NCBI GenBank assembly: GCA_015064885.1
Contig: SVRJ01000002.1
Location: forward strand, 33,078-97,077
Origin: Oscillospiraceae bacterium
GTDB lineage: Bacteria; Bacillota; Clostridia; Oscillospirales; CAG-272
DNA length: 64,000 bases
Reading direction: 5' to 3'
Of the stretch, positions 56,859-64,000 are shown piece by piece (the stretch's first letter is position 1; the number at the start of each line of letters is the position of its first letter). The position numbers were made by a program, and so were the translations under genes. Below the pieces are notes generated by a model, which saw nothing but the letters and a program-made list of their open reading frames with translations, ran no database searches and was not told the origin of the DNA.

Positions 56859-57536
56859 TTAAGGCTCGTCAACGTGAGTCTTGCCTATGTCTGTAACTGT
56901 TACGGTGAAGTTGAATTTTCCCTCAGACCACGTGAACGTGAAATCTCCCGATCTGTGGCGGAATTCCAAATCCTCCATCCTGCCCACGTCTACCCCGGCT
57001 TTAACTCTCCACGTAGCTTGCTTGCCCCTGACACGTTCGTAGTTTTTTCTCTTGAACAGCTCGGGCAGAAAGCCGTAATCGTCGAAGCTGTCGGTATCTT
57101 CCTTCTGCCATTCCCGAGATTCATTCGAGTAGCTGTACAGTTCACCGTCTATCAACTTATAATAAGTAAGCTCTTGTGGAAAAGGATCTTCTATCTTGAC
57201 GGTGAAGAGGTTTTCATCTATTTTAACAGTTCCTTTTCCGGTGACAGAATAGTTGTCGTAAATATACTGTACGTATATCTCTGCGGTGCAATTTTTTGAA
57301 AGCCATAGCCGAAGATTCAGCTTGTTTATCGGATGAACGAATAGGGTATATGAAAGCCATAACACAAGCGATACGAGTAAAATAAACGCCAAAGCTTTTA
57401 CTATCGGAATACTTGCCGCAGACCTTGTTATTCGAACGGGAGCATCCGTATCCCGACGGTCGGGAAGGGAAGTGCCAAAGACGTTATCTTTTACGTCGGT
57501 GTTGGGACCGATATCTTTCCGGTCAAAGTCAAACAC
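56859..57536 (-). CDS. Single-pass membrane protein of unknown function
   Basis: A 225-residue protein that starts at GTG (57534-57536) with AAGGAGGG seven bases upstream. A cytoplasmic N-terminus of about 47 residues with Asp/Arg-rich runs precedes one membrane helix (about 48-67). The outer part has alternating hydrophobic and polar residues (GKGTVKIDENLFTVKI, DGELYSYSNESREWQ, GDFTFTWSEGKFNFTVTV), typical of a beta sandwich. I recognise no family. It has a consensus promoter 24 bp upstream of the start. Confidence 0.75.
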   Translation of the reverse strand: MFDFDRKDIGPNTDVKDNVFGTSLPDRRDTDAPVRITRSAASIPIVKALAFILLVSLVLWLSYTLFVHPINKLNLRLWLSKNCTAEIYVQYIYDNYSVTGKGTVKIDENLFTVKIEDPFPQELTYYKLIDGELYSYSNESREWQKEDTDSFDDYGFLPELFKRKNYERVRGKQATWRVKAGVDVGRMEDLEFRHRSGDFTFTWSEGKFNFTVTVTDIGKTHVDEP

Positions 57537-57559
57537 GTTTCTCCCTCCTTTCTGCGACT

Positions 57560-57588
57560 ATTATAACATAAACCCTTTAAAATGTCAA
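57560..57588 (-). promoter_or_regulatory. Promoter of the 225-residue membrane protein gene
   Basis: On the minus strand TTGACA (57583-57588), 17 bp, TATAAT (57560-57565). Confidence 0.8.
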
Positions 57589-57654
57589 TCCCTTTTCTTA
57601 TATTGGCTGCGTTTTGTGTCGAATGGAAGCAGATTTTAAGGTTAGACGGAAATT

Positions 57655-57695
57655 ATTAAAGCCGATACGAAAACAGATCCGTATCGGCTTTTTTG
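57655..57695 (-). terminator. Terminator of the amidohydrolase gene
   Basis: AAAGCCGATACG (57658-57669) pairs with CGTATCGGCTTT (57680-57691), just past the amidohydrolase stop; a weak T-rich tail follows on the minus strand. Confidence 0.75.
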
Positions 57696-57702
57696 CGACA
57701 TA

Positions 57703-58866
57703 TTATTTTTCATCCTCGGCACGGTAAACGACTTTTCCGTCAACGACTGTGACAAATGCCTGTGCACCTATTGCTGTCAACGGATCGTCACACCAGATAA
57801 CAACGTCTCCGTCCTTTCCCGGTGCAAGACTTCCTACGCGGTCTCCTATTCCGATCTGCTCGGCGGGATTGATGGTGATCGCCTTCCACGCCTCCTCATA
57901 CGGAAGTCCTTCCGCGGCGGCAAAGCCCGCACACATCGGGAGATGCTCAAGCGGTATTACCGGAGCATCGGTTATAATGCTGATAGGTACACCGGCCTTG
58001 TGAAGGATACCGGGAGTAGCAAAGGATTTATTACTAAGCTCGATTTTGCTTTTGCTTCCAAAGGAAGGACCGATAAATGCAGGATATCCCTCCTGTGCAA
58101 GCTCATCCGCGATCAGCGCTCCGTCTGTGCAGTGGTCTAAGGTGAGATCAACGTCAAACTCTTTGGCTATACGAATAGCGGTGAAAATATCGTCCGCGCG
58201 ATGCGCGTGAGCCTTGAGCGGTATCTCCTTTTTAATAACGGGGATCATTGCTTCAAGCTTTATATCAAATGCAGGCGCTTTTCCCGACTCCTTGGCGGCA
58301 AGATAATTTCTTGATTTGAAAAGCAGATCTCGGATCATAGCTGCCGTTGCCATACGTGTGACGGGAGCTTTGCTGCCGTTTTGACCGTATGCTCCCTTGG
58401 GGTTTTCTCCGAATGCACACTTCATTGCGGCAGGGCTTTTGATTATCATTTTATCAACACGCTTGCCTACGAGCTTGATCGCGGCAAAGGTTCCGCCGAC
58501 TACGTTAGCGCTTCCCGGGCCGGTGCACGCAGACGTAACTCCGTTCTTGATCGCAAGCGCAAAGGTTTCGTCAATAGGGTTTATGCCGTCGATAGCGCGC
58601 ATATGCGGTGTCAAGGGATCGGATCTTTCGTTGTAGTCAGCACCCTCCCAGCGCATAGCTGAATTATGTACACCGATGTGACAATGCGCCTCTACGCATC
58701 CGGGTGTTATCAGACGTCCGTTTGCATCTATGACAGTCATATCCGATGTTTCATTGCAAGTTTCTCCGACAGAAAGGATCTTGCCGTCATTGCCGATCAA
58801 AACGTATCCGTTTTCGAATTCTGCCCCGGTCATTGTTTTTACTCGTCCGTTTTTTATAAGAAGCAT
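57703..58866 (-). CDS. Amidohydrolase-superfamily enzyme (imidazolonepropionase-like)
   Basis: A 387-residue metal-dependent hydrolase with a TIM barrel. The N-terminal beta sandwich starts LLIKNGRVKTM and returns as VVDGKVVYR at the end. The metal motif HCH lies in GCVEAHCHIG, with further His in KAHAHRADD, DHCTDG and the late catalytic Asp in IITDAPVIP. It resembles imidazolonepropionase and other cyclic amide hydrolases; the substrate is unknown. AAAGGGGA precedes the ATG. It is a single-gene unit with promoter and terminator. Confidence 0.85.
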   Translation of the reverse strand: MLLIKNGRVKTMTGAEFENGYVLIGNDGKILSVGETCNETSDMTVIDANGRLITPGCVEAHCHIGVHNSAMRWEGADYNERSDPLTPHMRAIDGINPIDETFALAIKNGVTSACTGPGSANVVGGTFAAIKLVGKRVDKMIIKSPAAMKCAFGENPKGAYGQNGSKAPVTRMATAAMIRDLLFKSRNYLAAKESGKAPAFDIKLEAMIPVIKKEIPLKAHAHRADDIFTAIRIAKEFDVDLTLDHCTDGALIADELAQEGYPAFIGPSFGSKSKIELSNKSFATPGILHKAGVPISIITDAPVIPLEHLPMCAGFAAAEGLPYEEAWKAITINPAEQIGIGDRVGSLAPGKDGDVVIWCDDPLTAIGAQAFVTVVDGKVVYRAEDEK

Positions 58867-58902
58867 AATTTAGGTCCCCTTTCAACTTCATATGATGTAT
58901 CC

Positions 58903-58931
58903 ATTATACCATAAATATTGTAACTTGTCAA
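58903..58931 (-). promoter_or_regulatory. Promoter of the amidohydrolase gene
   Basis: On the minus strand TTGACA (58926-58931), 17 bp, TATAAT (58903-58908). Confidence 0.85.
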
Positions 58932-59053
58932 GCTTGACGGATAAGAAGCATACATGTTTGGAACGGTATGCTGTTAAGTGCGGCTTGTTATTTGTGCAGC
59001 GACTAACGCTAAACTCAAAAATCACCTTTTGTCAATGTGAAAAATATGCCTGC

Positions 59054-60142
59054 CTAAAATTTCGATATCTCAAACCTTTCACCGCACACTGCGGGGAATT
59101 CCTTCTTTCCCCACGGTTTATGCCAGCATAAGCTTCCGCGCAGACGGGAGTCGGGATCATATACACCATATTCAAGCTGAGATATTTCGGGCTTAAGCCC
59201 TGTACCGCATTCGAAATTCAAGCTCTGAATAATTACGTTGCAAGGGCCTTTTCCGTGTCCGAACAGCATATCCTGTGCTGTGGTAATGATACGGCGATTG
59301 TGCTGTGCAACAATGTGCGTGATCACGGAGAGGTGGGAGCAATCGTGGAAGGCAATTCCGTTTTCGCAGTTGTGAATATAAAGATAGTCGGCAAGGACGT
59401 GCTCACCCAGAACGAATCCGTACTTAAAGCCTTGAACGCTTACGTTTCTCAAAACGTTGTTATCGTTTTGATCTCCCGACGTCATAAGACCTACCGTGTG
59501 ACAGGGATTTTTCTGTAATTCCTTTTCGCATACAGTGTCTCCGACGCTTTCATTGAGGCAAAATTGACAGTCGCTTATCCATACGCGGGAAATATTCTGA
59601 AGATTTGCGGCACTTTGCGTGGGATACATTTTCTCTCTGCTCATTCGAACGCGGAATTCCAGGTTTGCCATCGAAAACTGCGATAGACTGAAATGCCCCT
59701 TGCAGCTGTCCCCCTCGGGCGCTGATATGATCGCCCACGGACGTTCTGTAGGATCGTGTATTTCGGGAGCCTCCCAATCCGAAAACAGTCTTGTGTTGTT
59801 GATAGATTGGCTTCCGAAGGTTGTAGGTGTGTAGTTGTTATTCAGCGAAGAGAGAGGACGTACCTGGTAAGAATACAGCATCTTGCAAGGCATTTCGCCT
59901 ACGAGAAATATGTTTGCGTCATTTTCGGGAGGGATCACAAGCTGTGCGCGTACCTGTCGTCCTTTATACTCCTCGATTCCGGGAGAAGCAAGGCGATAAC
60001 CGCCCTTAGTGTACGGAAAGAGAATGCGGCCTCCTCCTCTTTCGGATGCGTAGTTTATAGCCGATTGTATAGCCGCGGTATCATCTGTGATTCCGTCGCC
60101 CTTTGCTCCGAAATCTATTACGTTTATGCCAAAGCCATTCAT
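59054..60142 (-). CDS. Right-handed beta-helix protein (pectate lyase superfamily-like)
   Basis: A 362-residue protein whose N-terminus FGAKGDGITDDTAAIQSAINYA is the signature of the pectate lyase 3 family, found in polygalacturonase-like and phage tail-spike proteins. The middle is repetitive beta-helix-like sequence with NN, VSV and HNC-type turns. It has no signal peptide, unlike secreted lyases, so an intracellular enzyme or one made by an odd export route is possible. The last 60 residues (EYGVYDPDSRLRGSLCW) are outside the helix. Substrate unknown; glycan acting is inferred from the fold. Confidence 0.75.
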   Translation of the reverse strand: MNGFGINVIDFGAKGDGITDDTAAIQSAINYASERGGGRILFPYTKGGYRLASPGIEEYKGRQVRAQLVIPPENDANIFLVGEMPCKMLYSYQVRPLSSLNNNYTPTTFGSQSINNTRLFSDWEAPEIHDPTERPWAIISAPEGDSCKGHFSLSQFSMANLEFRVRMSREKMYPTQSAANLQNISRVWISDCQFCLNESVGDTVCEKELQKNPCHTVGLMTSGDQNDNNVLRNVSVQGFKYGFVLGEHVLADYLYIHNCENGIAFHDCSHLSVITHIVAQHNRRIITTAQDMLFGHGKGPCNVIIQSLNFECGTGLKPEISQLEYGVYDPDSRLRGSLCWHKPWGKKEFPAVCGERFEISKF

Positions 60143-60171
60143 TTTAAGTTCCTCCTCTTTTCCTTGACTTC

Positions 60172-60200
60172 ATTATATCATACTTTAGGTAATTTGTCAA
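60172..60200 (-). promoter_or_regulatory. Promoter of the beta-helix gene
   Basis: On the minus strand TTGACA (60195-60200), 17 bp, TATAAT (60172-60177). Confidence 0.85.
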
Positions 60201-60271
60201 TATAAAAATGCTTTCCGTCCGCTAAATAGGGAAGAAGGGAATAGCAATTTTAAGCAACCGAGCAGAAAAAT

Positions 60272-60305
60272 AAAGCAGCCTCATACAAAAGTATGAGGCT
60301 GCTTT
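60272..60305 (-). terminator. Terminator of the MBL hydrolase operon
   Basis: Perfect 15-bp stem AAAGCAGCCTCATAC (60272-60286) with GTATGAGGCTGCTTT (60291-60305), loop AAAA, and a TATTTTTC run on the minus strand. Confidence 0.9.
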
Positions 60306-60328
60306 GAAAAAGCACGGAAAAGATGATG

Positions 60329-61120
60329 TCAAGAAAAAGCAGAAATCACTTCCCGAAATTTTTTGATAACGTGAACACCAAGAGTCGGAAGAATTCCCCC
60401 TGAGTTATACCTCTCGCATATGATCTCATCATTCGCGTTCGGTGACTCTTCGATCAACTGCTTGATAAGCGCAAAAGGCTCAAGGCAAGCGTCAAGCGCT
60501 GATGAGATCTCGGAACTTCCAAAATACATTCTGCCGCAGGGGTGATAATCGTGAGCGGTGAGAATTGCATCAGGCTCGATTTCACGAATCTTTTTGATAT
60601 CCCTTGCATATTCGGTCGGAAAGGATATGTTAGCTCCCCAACAACCCGAACCAAATATGCCGTAAAGCTGCAAACAATCTCCGCTGATCAGCGTTTTCGT
60701 CTTGTTGTCGTACAAAGCCATGCTGTCCTTTGTGTGCCCCGTTACGAAAAGCACGCGAAGAGCATCAAGAAGTATTTCACCGTCAATGGGAGATAAAAAG
60801 GTGTATGCTTCAAATTTTTTTCTGAGAGATTCATTTCCGGAAACTACACAAGCATTCGGATATACGCTCAGCAGCTTGCCAAGACCTCCTGCGTGATCGG
60901 TATGATTGTGAGAAATAAATATATATTTGAGATCGTTCTGACCTACTCCCAATTTTCGAAGAGCAGGAATGATCGCGTCTTCCACGTCATAGTCATAGCT
61001 TGCTGTGTCAAAAAGAAGAACGCCCTTGTCGGTTATTATAAAGTATACTGTGGTAAAAATATCCTTGTACGGTGTGCATAACGCATATATACGGTCGTTG
61101 ACTTTTTCCAAATTATTCAC
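60329..61120 (-). CDS. Metallo-beta-lactamase-fold hydrolase
   Basis: A 263-residue MBL-fold enzyme. The metal motif is HNHTDHAGG (residues about 70-78), with TGHTKDS further on, ISGDCL and a late TAHDYHP. Members include glyoxalase II and several lactonases; the substrate is unknown. It starts at a GTG (61118-61120) with AAGGTG six bases upstream. It lies 49 bp after the four-helix protein, probably as a two-gene operon. Confidence 0.85.
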   Translation of the reverse strand: MNNLEKVNDRIYALCTPYKDIFTTVYFIITDKGVLLFDTASYDYDVEDAIIPALRKLGVGQNDLKYIFISHNHTDHAGGLGKLLSVYPNACVVSGNESLRKKFEAYTFLSPIDGEILLDALRVLFVTGHTKDSMALYDNKTKTLISGDCLQLYGIFGSGCWGANISFPTEYARDIKKIREIEPDAILTAHDYHPCGRMYFGSSEISSALDACLEPFALIKQLIEESPNANDEIICERYNSGGILPTLGVHVIKKFREVISAFS

Positions 61121-61169
61121 TCAAACACCTTCTTTCAGGTTCGTTAGCAAAAATATTCATATAAAAATA

Positions 61170-61598
61170 TTATAGATCTTTTTGTTCCAACGGATTTATC
61201 GAAACAAAAGCATAGACAGCTCTTAAAACGATGTATATACAAAACAAAGCAAGTGCCAGATCTGTCTCTTCGCTGACAGATATAATACGTGCAATATGCA
61301 CGACGAAAAATTGAAGCAACAAACTAACGTTAGATAGAACGTTAAGTACTGATTTTACTGTGGTTTTCGGCATTATAAGAAAGTAATAAACGGTGTAAAA
61401 CAGATCTATTTCGTAAAAAACCACAAATCCGCCGAGCACAATGAGCATAGCAGCCCCCATGCCTTCCATAATATCAACCCCGTTAGCCGGATCCATATCA
61501 TAATTATAGGAATCTATAGCACCTTTGATAAAAGCGAAAGATGTAATAACGATCATCAACAAGAAAATTGAGATAATTATTGTTTTTTTCTTTCTCAT
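61170..61598 (-). CDS. Small membrane protein of unknown function
   Basis: A 142-residue protein with four hydrophobic segments (about residues 5-26, 48-67, 70-90, 112-132), short polar loops and a Lys-rich head (RKKKTIII). AAGGCGG precedes the ATG. It shares a promoter with the MBL hydrolase downstream. I recognise no family. Confidence 0.7.
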   Translation of the reverse strand: MRKKKTIIISIFLLMIVITSFAFIKGAIDSYNYDMDPANGVDIMEGMGAAMLIVLGGFVVFYEIDLFYTVYYFLIMPKTTVKSVLNVLSNVSLLLQFFVVHIARIISVSEETDLALALFCIYIVLRAVYAFVSINPLEQKDL

Positions 61599-61621
61599 AG
61601 TACCACCGCCTTTCTGAGTAC

Positions 61622-61651
61622 ATTATATCACACTTTTACGGCACTTGTCAA
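61622..61651 (-). promoter_or_regulatory. Promoter of the membrane protein-MBL operon
   Basis: On the minus strand TTGACA (61646-61651), 18 bp, TATAAT (61622-61627). Confidence 0.8.
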
Positions 61652-61705
61652 GAGGTTATGTATATTTTGCCGCTCACGTGTCATGACGCTTTGTCGGCTT
61701 GGATA

Positions 61706-61742
61706 AAAATTAAAGTAACCTTTATGGGTCACTTTAATTTTG
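61706..61742 (-). terminator. Terminator of the leucine-rich repeat gene
   Basis: AAAATTAAAGT and its complement ACTTTAATTTT (61706-61716 with 61731-61741), followed on the minus strand by a TTTTTATCC run. It lies 120 bp beyond the LRR stop. Confidence 0.75.
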
Positions 61743-61861
61743 GGGTGCGCTGATAAAACAGCGTTATATCACACTTTTCGGTGGTGTATCGTGTGGCATA
61801 AAAAAGCAGTGGCGACCTCGCTCGGAAGCCGACACTGCGTAAGTTTGGGATGCTGTCGATT

Positions 61862-63202
61862 TTATGAATATGAAAATGAGAATTGCACGGTTCCGTCTGT
61901 GCAGGTAACTCCCTTTGCGGGCACGTAAGCTCGCCAACTGCCAATTGTTTTAACCTCGTCCCACTGTTTTACCGTTCCTTTGAAGATGATATTCGAAAGG
62001 GCTTTACATTCGGCAAAGGCGCTGTTCTCAATAGTCGTCACGCTTTCGGGGATGGAAACACTGACAAGGGCGGGGCAATTCTGGAACGTGCCCTCGTAAA
62101 TTGTATTTATGCCGTTGGGAATAGTGACGCTTTCAAGGCTTGTGCAGCTTAAGAATGCGCGATCATATATTCTCGTTACACTGTCGGGAATGCTTATTTG
62201 CTTAAGTGCAGTGCACAGATAGAATGCCTGTGGACCTATCGTCGTTATCTTATCGTGAAGCTTTATCTCGGTAAGCGACTTGCATCCCATAAAGGCGTAC
62301 TTGGGGATCGAGGTAACACCCGAAGGGACGGTAAAGCTTGTAAGCGCCTCGCAATAGCCGAATGCATTCTCTTCGATAGACGTAATACTTTCGGGAAGGC
62401 TTACGGCCGTAAGCGAGCGGCAACCGGAGAAGACTCCGCCGCTTATGGTGGTAACACCATCGGGGATAGTTATGCTTGTGAGCGCAGAGCATGACATGAA
62501 TGCAGACGTTTCTATTGTATGAACGCTTGCGGGGATGCTGACGCTCGTAAGACTCGTTGCATTTGCAAACGCTCCGAGAGCGATAGTGGTAACGCTTGCG
62601 GGTATATCGAAGGTTGCACCGGCCTTGGCTATGGGGTACTTAATAAGAGTGGTTAGATCCTTATTGTAAAGAACACCGTCTAAAGAGGCGTAAACCGTAT
62701 TTTTCGGGGATACGGTGATGCTCGCAAAATTAGGAGCTACATTCAATCCATCCGTCAATATCTCAAGTACACTTTCGGGTACGTATATAGCCACCAGGAC
62801 CTCGTCAGCGAAGAATCCTCCGCTCATGATTTTCGTTACGGTATCACCGCTGGGGGATCTTGCGGGAATAATTATATTCGCATCCGTACATGTTCCTCTT
62901 CCTCTGAACGAACACGTTCCGTCACCGTTAGAATAGAATTCCAGGCCTTCGCTCGGGCCTTTTTTGCAGCGACTGCATACGCCGTCAACGAAATCATGTC
63001 CTTTTGCGGGAACGGTTCTCGTTTCAACAACTCCGCAGCTACAGCTTCTTTTTTCAGTTCCGTTGTCAATACATCCGGCTTCTGTGTCGGTAGTCCATTC
63101 TCCGAACGCATGCTGATGAGGCGCGGAGCAGGACGAAAGAAGCGACAGGAAAAGAAACGCAAGAGTAAAGAATGCAATTAATTTGATTGATGAATTTTTC
63201 AT
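61862..63202 (-). CDS. Surface lipoprotein with BspA-type leucine-rich repeats
   Basis: A 446-residue lipoprotein. The signal peptide ends in lipobox LSSCS (Cys25), then comes a Cys-rich segment with paired CS/CG motifs (about 35-85) that may bind metal, and from about residue 95 about ten to twelve copies of a 23-residue BspA-type (LRR_5) repeat with the pattern xxIPxSVTxIxxxAFxxCxxLTS. Such proteins bind host or bacterial partners at the surface of gut bacteria; the ligand is unknown. It has its own promoter. Confidence 0.88.
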   Translation of the reverse strand: MKNSSIKLIAFFTLAFLFLSLLSSCSAPHQHAFGEWTTDTEAGCIDNGTEKRSCSCGVVETRTVPAKGHDFVDGVCSRCKKGPSEGLEFYSNGDGTCSFRGRGTCTDANIIIPARSPSGDTVTKIMSGGFFADEVLVAIYVPESVLEILTDGLNVAPNFASITVSPKNTVYASLDGVLYNKDLTTLIKYPIAKAGATFDIPASVTTIALGAFANATSLTSVSIPASVHTIETSAFMSCSALTSITIPDGVTTISGGVFSGCRSLTAVSLPESITSIEENAFGYCEALTSFTVPSGVTSIPKYAFMGCKSLTEIKLHDKITTIGPQAFYLCTALKQISIPDSVTRIYDRAFLSCTSLESVTIPNGINTIYEGTFQNCPALVSVSIPESVTTIENSAFAECKALSNIIFKGTVKQWDEVKTIGSWRAYVPAKGVTCTDGTVQFSFSYS

Positions 63203-63232
63203 AAGGTCTTTCTCCTAAAAAGAATATGTTTA

Positions 63233-63261
63233 ATTATATCACAATCCGATACAGGTTGCAA
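63233..63261 (-). promoter_or_regulatory. Promoter of the leucine-rich repeat gene
   Basis: On the minus strand TTGCAA (63256-63261), 17 bp, TATAAT (63233-63238). Confidence 0.75.
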
Positions 63262-63279
63262 TACAAAAATCGAAAAGTG

Positions 63280-63348
63280 TCAAAGAAGCTTGTGCGTGAC
63301 CGCGTCAAGCACGAGCGCAACGCTGTCTCCGTCCGTGCTATCAGGCAT
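63280..63348 (-). other. Short open frame or gene remnant
   Basis: A 22-codon frame (MPDSTDGDSVALVLDAV...) with AAGGAG 11 bases upstream of its ATG. The codons look normal for this genome, but it is too short for a family call; it could be a decayed C-terminus or a small peptide gene. Confidence 0.25.
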
Positions 63349-63417
63349 TTGCTTGTTAAACTCCTTTACTCACAAGAAAAATATTGAAATCATTCATACA
63401 TTTCATTTTTTATGAAA

Positions 63418-64000
63418 TCAGCAAAAAACGCGGTGAAAGGGTGTCATTTCACCGTTTTTCACTTTTTGAATAAAGTCAGACTCATCAATGATAGGTGTTT
63501 GGGACTGCATACCCGCGAGCGAAGTTTGCTTGGCGGCAGAGTGGTTATCAGAGCCTGCAAAGGGGATCAATTCATAATGCTTTGCATAATGCTCAGCCAT
63601 AGAGTTTTCAAACTCCGACCGACTGGCGTTGCAAACCTCCACACCATGCACGTGACGGGGAAACAATCGGATGTGATCGATATAACGAGCCTCGCGGAAT
63701 GGATGTGCCTGAATGATAAACGCACCCTCCTCCGCCATCAATGTCAGCATTTCCGACTTTTTCAGAGTCTCTATCTCGGGATGCTCCAAAAACCACGCTT
63801 TATCAAGACCGTAAATGAGAAAATCGGTTCCGCAATAGGAACTCTCTATTCCGAGAAAAACAGAGATACCAATATCCTTTCCGAATTGGACCCCTTTTTC
63901 ATAATCAGAAAAATAGAATTCTATCCGTTCCTCATAGGAAGCGTTCTTATCATAGTTTATATTTCCGTCAATAAAATGATTGGTAATAAATACACCCGCA
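63418..64000 (-). CDS. PHP-domain phosphoesterase, C-terminal part (N-terminus beyond the window)
   Basis: The frame is open to the right edge, so the N-terminus with the first HxH motif lies outside. The visible 193 residues contain ITNHF near the edge, FLGIESS with a Glu that fits the third PHP ligand, FIIQAHPFR, then GVEVCNASR and FAGSDNHSA near the C-terminus, the expected last metal ligands (Asp-x-His). PHP proteins hydrolyse phosphate esters. This one ends in a terminator hairpin at 63431-63454 that overlaps its last codons. It differs from the histidinol phosphatase at 332. Confidence 0.8.
   Translation of the reverse strand, partial: AGVFITNHFIDGNINYDKNASYEERIEFYFSDYEKGVQFGKDIGISVFLGIESSYCGTDFLIYGLDKAWFLEHPEIETLKKSEMLTLMAEEGAFIIQAHPFREARYIDHIRLFPRHVHGVEVCNASRSEFENSMAEHYAKHYELIPFAGSDNHSAAKQTSLAGMQSQTPIIDESDFIQKVKNGEMTPFHRVFC
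63422..63454 (-). terminator. Terminator overlapping the PHP gene end
   Basis: CGGTGAAA (63431-63438) pairs with TTTCACCG (63447-63454), followed on the minus strand by GTTTTTTGC. The stem is part of the coding sequence. Confidence 0.7.

Noticed and set aside
1..64000. tRNA, rRNA or prophage genes
   Set aside because: No cloverleaf with CCA-type acceptor, no rRNA-like stretch and no integrase or capsid gene was seen by eye.

Overview
The window looks like a chromosome segment of an anaerobic, Gram-positive Firmicute of class Clostridia, probably an uncultured gut Oscillospirales or Christensenellales type. Evidence: WhiA, a DnaE-type Pol III alpha, a SpoIID-family protein, a BofC-like domain, an S. 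aureus-type MurB, type III pantothenate kinase, consensus sigma-A promoters (TTGACA-17-TATAAT) and AGGAGG ribosome binding sites. Base composition is moderate except for a few islands. I saw no tRNA, rRNA, CRISPR array, transposase or prophage gene.

Layout. 1-2.1 kb: the 3' end of a YgiQ-type radical SAM gene, a PHP histidinol phosphatase and two small genes. 2.1-3.5 kb (minus): a decarboxylase sodium-pump beta subunit with a small OadG-like protein. 3.6-15 kb (minus): a nine-gene run of Gfo/Idh oxidoreductase, coaE, SLT-like protein, M18 aminopeptidase, prfA, Sua5/YwlC, topoisomerase IV subunit A, a coiled-coil protein and SpoIID. 15.2-21.3 kb (plus): a HAD hydrolase fused to MurB, then whiA and dnaE. 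21.3-31.4 kb: BofC-like protein, class A PBP, TspO-like membrane protein, pgeF, a solute-binding lipoprotein, a VanY-like protein lacking its catalytic residues, pnp and rpsO. 31.7-45.5 kb: ftsK, a small AT-rich cassette with repeats, two MATE transporters, SDR, coaX with an ECF S component, a HAD phosphatase, a GC-rich triple-hairpin element, a URO-D-family protein, a phosphodiesterase-like protein and a DUF898 protein. 45.8-55.3 kb (minus): a complete oligopeptide ABC transporter in which four of five components are oversized. 55.9-64 kb (minus): single genes, most with their own near-consensus promoter (YwaF, amidohydrolase, beta-helix protein, MBL hydrolase, a BspA-type leucine-rich repeat lipoprotein, a truncated PHP protein).

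How the genes fit together. Much of the window concerns cell wall and envelope: MurB makes UDP-MurNAc, the class A PBP polymerises it, PgeF edits precursors, SpoIID and two degenerate wall-enzyme homologues (SLT, VanY) may bind or remodel wall, and WhiA and FtsK link to division. CoA supply appears three times (CoaX, CoaE, a putative pantothenate ECF S component). The Opp operon would feed peptides to the cell, with M18 aminopeptidase a plausible downstream enzyme.

The least ordinary items are the HAD-MurB fusion, the enlarged Opp machinery, the two wall-enzyme homologues lacking catalytic residues, and the GC-rich element at 42.03-42.12 kb. None is proven novel from sequence alone.
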